A stretch of DNA of 64,000 bases from Chitinophaga agrisoli (GTDB taxonomy: Bacteria > Bacteroidota > Bacteroidia > Chitinophagales > Chitinophagaceae): the NCBI RefSeq assembly GCF_008386695.1, contig NZ_VUOC01000004.1, forward strand, positions 1,118,327 to 1,182,326, written 5' to 3'. The notes under the pieces are model-generated. The model saw nothing but the letters and a program-made list of their open reading frames with translations, was not told the origin of the DNA and made no database searches. Shown one piece after another: positions 62,179 through 64,000 of the stretch (positions are counted from its first letter, which is position 1; each line of letters starts with the position of its first letter). The position numbers and the translations under genes are program-made.

Positions 62179-62937
62179 CTATACTATCCTTTGCGCGCTG
62201 TGCCGGTCAAGGAACAGTATGGCGTCCGGATGGGTTCTTAGAATGGTGGAAGGATACTGTGGCGTTATCTCATCTTTCAGCGTATGCAGCACGGCCTCTG
62301 CCTTGGTGGCGCCGGGCACCATGCAAAAAATATGGCGTGCCTGTAGCAAGGCAGGGATGGTGAGCGTATAGGCGTCTATGGGTACTTCTCCGGTGTACTC
62401 AAAACAGCCTTCGTTCACCTGTTGTTGTTTACAGGCTTCGTCCAGGTCTACGATCTTCACCAGGCTGGGATCGTTAAAATCTGCTACGTGCGGATCGTTA
62501 AAGGCCAGGTGACTGTTCTCCCCAATACCCATACACGTTATATCCACGGGGTACGTGCGCAACAGCGCTGCATATCTTTCACATTCCGCCGCCCTGTCTT
62601 TGGCCTGTCCGTTAATGTAGTACACGTGCCGGAAGGGCACCTTGCCGAAGATCCTTTCTTTCAGGAATACGCCAAACAGGCGGTTATCGTTTTCCGGTAG
62701 CATGGTGTACTCATCCATATGAAACGCCTGTATACGTTGCCAGTCGATATCCTGTTCTACCAGCGCATCCAGGAACTCGTTCTGGGAGGCTGCGGCGGCA
62801 AAAATGATGTTCACCATCTCCTGCTCCTGCAGCAGCTCCCGGATGCGGGCAGCAGCCATTTCGGCCGCCGCCCTTCCCAGGGTTGTCCTATTCTCGTAGA
62901 TCTGTACTTTTAACTGCTCTGCTAATAACTCTGTCAT
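62179..62937 (-). CDS. Glucosamine-6-phosphate deaminase-like protein (NagB family)
   Basis: 252 residues. FHMDEYTMLPENDNRLFGVFLKERIF near residues 75-100 keeps the catalytic Asp region of NagB, and MGIGENSHLAFNDPHVADFNDP near 140 keeps the His of the H-x-A-F-N block. However, the canonical D-G-H of NagB (G-N-D-G-H) is E-N-S-H here. This marks a divergent subgroup common in Bacteroidota, so true GlcN-6-phosphate activity is likely but not certain. The product should be fructose-6-phosphate plus ammonia. It lies between the TonB receptor and PhyH-like genes in one operon. Confidence 0.85.
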   Translation of the reverse strand: MTELLAEQLKVQIYENRTTLGRAAAEMAAARIRELLQEQEMVNIIFAAAASQNEFLDALVEQDIDWQRIQAFHMDEYTMLPENDNRLFGVFLKERIFGKVPFRHVYYINGQAKDRAAECERYAALLRTYPVDITCMGIGENSHLAFNDPHVADFNDPSLVKIVDLDEACKQQQVNEGCFEYTGEVPIDAYTLTIPALLQARHIFCMVPGATKAEAVLHTLKDEITPQYPSTILRTHPDAILFLDRHSAQRIV

Positions 62938-62976
62938 TTTTGTATGTTGTATTGTTTAGTTATGTCTTAATGGTCT

Positions 62977-64000
62977 TTACAGTCTGAATTTCACGCCCGC
63001 ACGGCCCCAGTAGGAATAGAACTGTTTTTCATAGAGGCGGGATTTCTGGCCGAAATAATCCCTTTGCGGCGCGTTGGTGAGGTTCTGCGCTTCCACATAA
63101 ATGGTAAACCATTTATTGATCTGGTAAGAAGCGTTGGCATCTATCTGGGTACGTGCATCGCGGATCACATCCGTTTCTGCATCCTCGCCCAGGCTTACAA
63201 TGTAGGAGCCGTTGTAGTTAAGGTTGCCCTGTATAGTGAACCCTTTCAGGGAATAAGCCAGGGAAGCGTTGGCGCTGTGCGTAGCCTGACCAGGCAGTCT
63301 CAGTTTGGTGCGGAATTGCGCATCTGCATCGGAATGGCTATAGGTATAGTTGGCAAATACGGTAAAACCTTTCAGTATACCGGGCAGGAAAGTAAGGTTA
63401 GCCTGCGCGTTCAGTTCCAGGCCGTACACTTTAGCGGTATTACCGTTCAGGATCTGGTAGTAGCGCCAGTCTGTATACTTGTCAGCCCCATCAAATTCAT
63501 TGCCTTTTAGTGTGGTAACGCTGTTGTACTGAAACTTGTCAATCTTTTTATAGAATACGCCGGCAGACAGGATACCCAGGTTAGACAGGTATTTCTCCGC
63601 CATCAGGTCCAGGTTGGTGGAGAATGCGGGCTTCAGCTCCGGGTTACCGTCTGTAATGATCTCACTAAGTATGCTTATGATACGGCCCGGCACGAGGTCC
63701 ACAAAATTGGGACGGGAGTAGCCGAATGTTAAACCGCCACGAATAAGGGATGATTTGGTGATATCATATTTGGCCTGGATATTAGGCAGGAAGCGGGTGT
63801 AGCTGTTCTTTTTCTGTGTAAGCGTGGTAGAGGCCCATTCTTCATTCTGATCCTGTTCAATGATGTTGCCTTTATAATCCACATCTGTTTTTTCCACGCG
63901 CAAACCACCCAACAGCATTAAGCGGTTAAACTGTATACGGTTCATGAGGTAACCGGCGGTAACGGTCTCCACCGCGTCATAGTAATACGCATCCTGGCTA
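62977..64000 (-). CDS. TonB-dependent outer-membrane receptor, C-terminal part (N-terminus off the right edge)
   Basis: The reading frame runs past base 64000 with no stop, so only the C-terminal part of the barrel (about 340 residues) is here; a GTG near 63972 is internal. Visible are YLMNRIQFNRLMLLGGLRVEKTDVDY, the strand-turn pattern GGLTFGYSRPNFVDLVPG, ANLTFLPGILKGFTVFANYTYSHSDADA and a C-terminal GRAGVKFRL ending in an aromatic-rich barrel strand. It likely imports the substrate of the amino-sugar operon, such as a peptidoglycan or chitin-derived sugar. It shows no SusC-specific features, and no SusD gene lies downstream. Confidence 0.92.
   Translation of the reverse strand, partial: SQDAYYYDAVETVTAGYLMNRIQFNRLMLLGGLRVEKTDVDYKGNIIEQDQNEEWASTTLTQKKNSYTRFLPNIQAKYDITKSSLIRGGLTFGYSRPNFVDLVPGRIISILSEIITDGNPELKPAFSTNLDLMAEKYLSNLGILSAGVFYKKIDKFQYNSVTTLKGNEFDGADKYTDWRYYQILNGNTAKVYGLELNAQANLTFLPGILKGFTVFANYTYSHSDADAQFRTKLRLPGQATHSANASLAYSLKGFTIQGNLNYNGSYIVSLGEDAETDVIRDARTQIDANASYQINKWFTIYVEAQNLTNAPQRDYFGQKSRLYEKQFYSYWGRAGVKFRL

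Overview
The window looks like chromosomal DNA of a Bacteroidota bacterium of the Chitinophaga type. The evidence is a SusC/SusD pair, a DUF6520-type small protein, a Bacteroidota-style promoter (TTTG - 18 nt - TATCTTTG at 17532-17561), few Shine-Dalgarno sequences, an Rhs protein with the DUF6443-like N-terminus common in this phylum, and moderately high GC with AT-rich accessory patches. No rRNA, tRNA, IS element, phage or CRISPR array was recognised.

Layout. (1) 1-14923, all minus strand: an exopolysaccharide locus of the Wzx/Wzy type. It holds a FlaA1/WbpM-like dehydratase, a Wza-like export lipoprotein, a Wzc-like tyrosine autokinase, a nucleotide-sugar dehydrogenase, WecB, a flippase, a pyruvyl transferase, two glycosyltransferases, a Wzy-like polymerase and, at the left edge, a secreted PL6-type polysaccharide lyase. 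(2) 15711-27362: L-rhamnose catabolism. It holds a GntR/LacI-hybrid regulator, a mutarotase, RhaT, a fused aldolase/dehydrogenase, an isomerase and a kinase, followed by LutABC. This set could carry rhamnose to DHAP plus L-lactate and then to pyruvate. A cytochrome b gene with its own promoter lies inside the region. (3) 27528-34176: a PIF1/RecD-like helicase, a flotillin-like SPFH protein and a hybrid histidine kinase. (4) 34277-35251: a class I terpene synthase with every expected motif.

(5) 35516-40748: a tight six-gene operon and the strongest candidate for an undescribed system. It encodes a three-module FtsK/SpoIIIE ATPase resembling EccC/EssC (only the middle module keeps Walker motifs), two 88-residue WXG100-like proteins, a third small protein with a W-x-D motif, a long coiled-coil protein and a small C-terminally anchored membrane protein. 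This is the composition of a type VII-like secretion core, here in a diderm phylum. (6) 41120-47554: a hypothetical membrane-anchored protein, a DUF6520-like peptide and an AT-rich SusC(STN)/SusD pair. (7) 47904-51706: xylose isomerase and a divergent LacI regulator around a perfect 24-bp palindrome, then a TauE/SafE exporter with its DUF1634 partner. (8) 51678-56674: an Rhs protein with a zincin-like (HELGH) C-terminal tip and an overlapping downstream gene that is the probable immunity gene. (9) 57026-64000: an amino-sugar operon with a TonB receptor (cut by the right edge), a NagB-like protein, a PhyH-like oxygenase, a TIM-barrel epimerase, MurQ and two MFS transporters.

Intergenic DNA carries several terminators, a 56-bp tandem duplication before the GntR gene, a large inverted-repeat element at 17155-17259, and three phased repeats before rhaB whose core recurs upstream of the GntR gene. 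All functions are inferred from the sequence; no database search was possible.
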